7,054 nt of DNA from Burkholderiaceae bacterium (lineage in GTDB: Bacteria; Pseudomonadota; Gammaproteobacteria; Burkholderiales; Burkholderiaceae_C), in NCBI GenBank assembly GCA_031276435.1, contig JAISNB010000214.1, positions 1 through 7,054 of the forward strand, written 5' to 3'. The position numbers and the translations under genes were made by a program. The notes below the pieces were generated by a model, which did not search any database, had not been told where the DNA came from, and was given only the letters and a program-made list of their open reading frames with translations. Positions 5,128 to 7,054 of the stretch are shown here, piece after piece (position 1 is the first letter of the stretch; each line of letters begins with the position of its first letter).

Positions 5128-6225
5128 TCAGGGTCTGACGGCTATTTTCAGAACGCCGTCACGCTGATGGGAGAACAGGTCATACGCCTCGACGATGTTG
5201 TCAAGTTTGTAGTGGTGCGTAACCAGCGCGCCAAAGTCGGCGCGGTTAGAGGCAATCACGCTCATCAACCGGCGCATGCGCTCTTTGCCGCCGGGGCACA
5301 GCGCGGTGTTGATTTTATGGTCGCCCAGGCCAGCGGCAAACGACGACAGCGGGATGGTCAGGTCTTTGGAATAAACCCCCAGACTGGAGAGCGTACCGCC
5401 GGGCTTGAGCACTTTCATGGCCTGCTCGAACGTGCTTGGCAAGCCCAGGCACTCGATGGAAGCGTCCGCGCCCCGGCCGCCGGTGAGCTTCATCACCTCG
5501 GCCACCACGTCGGCCTTGGTGAAATTGATGGTCACGTCGGCCCCCATTTTCCGGGAGATCGAAAGGCGGTGGTCATTGCCGTCTACCGCGATGATGGTCG
5601 ATGCGCCCAGCAGCCGCGCCCCGGCGGTGGCGCACAGCCCGATCGGGCCTTGCGCAAACAGCACCACGGTATCGCCAATGCGGATGTTGGCGTTCTCGGC
5701 GCCCTTGAAGCCGGTGGACATGATGTCGGGACACATCAGCACCTGCTCGTCTGTCAGGCCATCGGGAATCGGGGCCAGATTGCCCTCGGCGTCGGGCACC
5801 AGCACGTACTCGGCCTGCGTGCCATCAATCAGGTTGCCAAAGCGCCAACCCGCCGTGGCCTTGTAACCGTGGCAACCACAAAGGCCCTTGGCGACCAGGT
5901 AACTGCCGTCTTGCGAGGGCGCGCCGTCTTGCGCCGCATACGAGTTGAAGTTGGGACAAATGGCGCCCGCAATCACGCGCTGGCCTTCCTTGTAGCCCTT
6001 GACGGCGCTGCCCAGTTTTTCAATCACGCCAACCGGCTCATGCCCCACCGTCAGCCCCTTTTCGACGGGGTACTCGCCCTTGAGGATGTGAATGTCGGTA
6101 CCGCAAATCGTAGTGGTGGTGATGCGGATCAGCGCATCGTTGGGGCCTACATCGGGGACCGGCTTGTCCGCCAGTTCAATGCGCCCGGGCTGCACAAAAA
6201 CAGCCGCCTTCATCATCTGTGCCAT
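5128..6225 (-). CDS. Zinc-dependent NAD(P)-dependent alcohol dehydrogenase (medium-chain family)
   Basis: This is a cytoplasmic medium-chain dehydrogenase of 365 residues that interconverts alcohols and aldehydes or ketones. The N-terminal GroES-like domain has ICGTDIH (C41, with D44 and H46 nearby) and GHEPVGVIEKLGS (H62, E63). With D167 in CPDIMSTGF, C41 and H62 form the Cys-His-Asp zinc site known from Thermoanaerobacter secondary alcohol dehydrogenases. The Rossmann motif is QGPIGL (192-197), and ALCPGGKERMRRL near the C-terminus is shared with that group. The usual four-cysteine structural-zinc lobe is absent; the corresponding region (about 90-118) has only C90, C116 and C118. Substrate and cofactor preference are not determined; secondary or short-chain alcohols are the best guess. 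The ATG at 6225 is chosen over upstream starts because AAGGAG (6239-6234) sits 8 nt before it. The ATG at 6231 would be only 2 nt from that site. It is probably monocistronic, ending at the terminator at 5050-5080. Confidence 0.95.
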   Translation of the reverse strand: MAQMMKAAVFVQPGRIELADKPVPDVGPNDALIRITTTTICGTDIHILKGEYPVEKGLTVGHEPVGVIEKLGSAVKGYKEGQRVIAGAICPNFNSYAAQDGAPSQDGSYLVAKGLCGCHGYKATAGWRFGNLIDGTQAEYVLVPDAEGNLAPIPDGLTDEQVLMCPDIMSTGFKGAENANIRIGDTVVLFAQGPIGLCATAGARLLGASTIIAVDGNDHRLSISRKMGADVTINFTKADVVAEVMKLTGGRGADASIECLGLPSTFEQAMKVLKPGGTLSSLGVYSKDLTIPLSSFAAGLGDHKINTALCPGGKERMRRLMSVIASNRADFGALVTHHYKLDNIVEAYDLFSHQRDGVLKIAVRP

Positions 6226-6233
6226 ACACATCA

Positions 6234-6239
6234 CTCCTT
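6234..6239 (-). promoter_or_regulatory. Shine-Dalgarno site that fixes the alcohol dehydrogenase start
   Basis: AAGGAG on the minus strand lies 8 nt before the ATG at 6225. Longer versions of the frame, open up to 6546, have no such site and code for R/G/W-rich sequence unlike the family. Confidence 0.85.
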
Positions 6240-6675
6240 GAAAAGTCAGAGGTCGCGGCCCAGGCAGCGGTTTGCCGCCTTGCCAGCCACGACGCGGTTG
6301 TCTGCTGACACCGCCGCCCACCCAAGCACGCATGCGGGCGGGCAGCAAGCGCCAAACCGACCACCAAGCATAACCCATGGCGCACTCTTCACCTACGCAC
6401 CATGGATGCTGGCCCATGCACAGATTCATTGCGCGCTGCGGCCACCGCCGAACTTGCCGCAACCGTGGCGGCGCGACGTGCCCAAGGCAAGCAGGCAGGC
6501 GCGCGCCGATGTCGTCAAAAGCCCGGCAGACAGCTTGCCGCGCCACATGGCTGCTGTGGTTTCAGTAGTCCGTCATTGCTGGGAGAACGCCGCTTGCAAA
6601 TCCATACCATCGGTGAAGCTACAGGTTGTGGGGGCAATAAGTGGGCCGTTGAACAACGGAGCAACCTCAAACTCT

Positions 6676-6804
6676 TGTCATTGCGAGTGCCCGCAAGGTA
6701 CGCGGGGCAATCCAGACAAGCCTTTCAGCCTGTGCCTTGACGTTTTTGATGGCCGAACCCGTATCATGGTGGATTGCCGCGTCGCGCTGCGCACTCCTAT
6801 GACA
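6676..6804. mobile_element. MITE-like inverted-repeat element (TCATTGCGAG...CAATCCA type)
   Basis: The left arm (6676-6714) begins TGTCATTGCGAG and ends GCAATCCA. The right arm (6770-6804) begins TGGATTGCCGCG and ends CCTATGACA. Reverse-complemented, the right arm reads TGTCATAGGAGTGCG...GACGCGGCAATCCA and matches the left arm with a few mismatches and gaps. The pairing continues a few bases further out (CTCT / AGAG). Between the arms lie 55 bp without coding sense. Sequences of this form (TCATTGCGAG ... GCAATCCA) are widespread short dispersed repeats in bacterial genomes, thought to be non-autonomous and mobilised in trans. The RNA could fold into one long hairpin. No target duplication could be recognised. 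The identification is from memory of the motif. Confidence 0.7.
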
Positions 6805-6832
6805 GAGAACATTCGCGCCGCCGTTTGCCTTC

Positions 6833-6938
6833 CTCTCCCCCATTCATGGGAGAGAGTACCCCGAAGGGGCGAGAGAGGGTGGCGCTGCAACATCGACCCA
6901 GGCACTGCGCATTGGGTGCGGGAGTCCCCCTCACCCAA
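6833..6938. repeat. Cluster of C/G-rich hairpins, probably a degenerate intergenic repeat
   Basis: Three inverted repeats follow each other: CTCTCCC (6833-6839) with GGGAGAG (6848-6854); CCCC (6859-6862) with GGGG (6866-6869); and TTGGGTG (6912-6918) with CACCCAA (6932-6938), the last with an inner GGG/CCC stem. The CTCTCCC...GGGAGAG and CCCTCACCC elements look like a common proteobacterial intergenic repeat and echo the hairpins at 362-413. No function is claimed. Confidence 0.4.
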
Positions 6939-7054
6939 CCCTTGTATCTTCCCCTTGCAGGCCAAAGAGGATAGATTTCTCTGGTTTGACCAGCCCGGCT
7001 GGACGCTCCTGGCTCTCCCATGGGATCATCACTGTCCCAGAGGGCAGACGAGCT

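Larger units (their letters stand above)
6241..7054. other. Gene-free region upstream of the alcohol dehydrogenase
   Basis: No convincing coding sequence is visible in about 810 bp. The near part (6241-6420) should carry the alcohol dehydrogenase promoter. No clear sigma-70 pair was found; a weak sigma-54-like sequence is discussed under findings. The far part holds a MITE-like inverted repeat (6676-6804) and C/G-rich hairpins (6833-6938). Frames open at the right edge on both strands lack recognisable motifs or the codon bias of the real genes. Confidence 0.6.

Noticed and set aside
4796..5167. Short frames on both strands in the spacer after the alcohol dehydrogenase
   Set aside because: They run through hairpins and the intrinsic terminator and show neither codon bias nor family features.
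6226..6546. 107-residue N-terminal extension of the alcohol dehydrogenase
   Set aside because: The AAGGAG site points to the ATG at 6225, family similarity begins there, and the extension is W/R/G-rich non-homologous sequence.
6931..7053. Open frame on the minus strand at the right edge (40 codons), possibly the end of a gene outside the window
   Set aside because: Third-position composition is unlike the real genes here and I recognise no motif. It cannot be judged without the neighbouring sequence.
6895..7054. Open plus-strand frame at the right edge
   Set aside because: It has no start codon or ribosome site, overlaps the C/G-rich repeat cluster and has no recognisable domain.
1..7054. 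CRISPR arrays, tRNA or rRNA genes
   Set aside because: No regularly spaced direct repeats and no tRNA or rRNA signature were seen on either strand by eye.

Overview
The window is GC-rich, and its gene content points to a betaproteobacterium, most likely Burkholderiales (Comamonadaceae-like). This assignment rests on general protein and repeat resemblance recalled from memory, not on a database search. Five intact protein genes are supported: an FNR-type oxygen sensor (minus strand), hemN and a DsbD_2/UreH-like membrane protein (plus strand, apparently one operon), a TauE/SafE permease (minus strand) and a zinc-dependent alcohol dehydrogenase (minus strand). There is also one broken IS110-family transposase.

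Layout. Positions 1-314 hold the C-terminal part of an IS110-type transposase, with a frameshift in an A-run and an internal deletion. Positions 315-517 hold two perfect hairpins and a G-rich tract, with no gene. The fnr gene follows on the minus strand (stop at 518). Its upstream region (1244-1625) is shared with the divergent hemN and contains a clear FNR/ANR box (1420-1433), a candidate promoter and a strong leader hairpin just before hemN. The small membrane protein follows hemN after 9 nt. It ends 5 nt from the end of the convergent TauE/SafE gene. Positions 4529-5127 are a gene-free stretch of hairpins that ends in an intrinsic terminator serving the minus-strand alcohol dehydrogenase (5128-6225). 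The final roughly 800 bp carry no convincing gene but do carry a MITE-like inverted-repeat element (6676-6804) and a cluster of C/G-rich hairpins.

How the genes fit together. FNR-type regulators with four Fe-S cysteines sense oxygen. HemN makes haem without oxygen. DsbD_2-type membrane proteins with an HCxxxC motif are commonly found beside cbb3 oxidase assembly genes and hemN. The FNR box between fnr and hemN suggests that the hemN operon is switched on at low oxygen by the neighbouring regulator, so 518-3707 reads as a compact microaerobic/anaerobic haem and cytochrome maturation module. The TauE/SafE permease and the alcohol dehydrogenase look like separate transcription units. I did not find a clearly new multi-gene system. 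The most unusual items are non-coding: the hemN leader hairpin, the MITE-like element and the hairpin-rich spacers.
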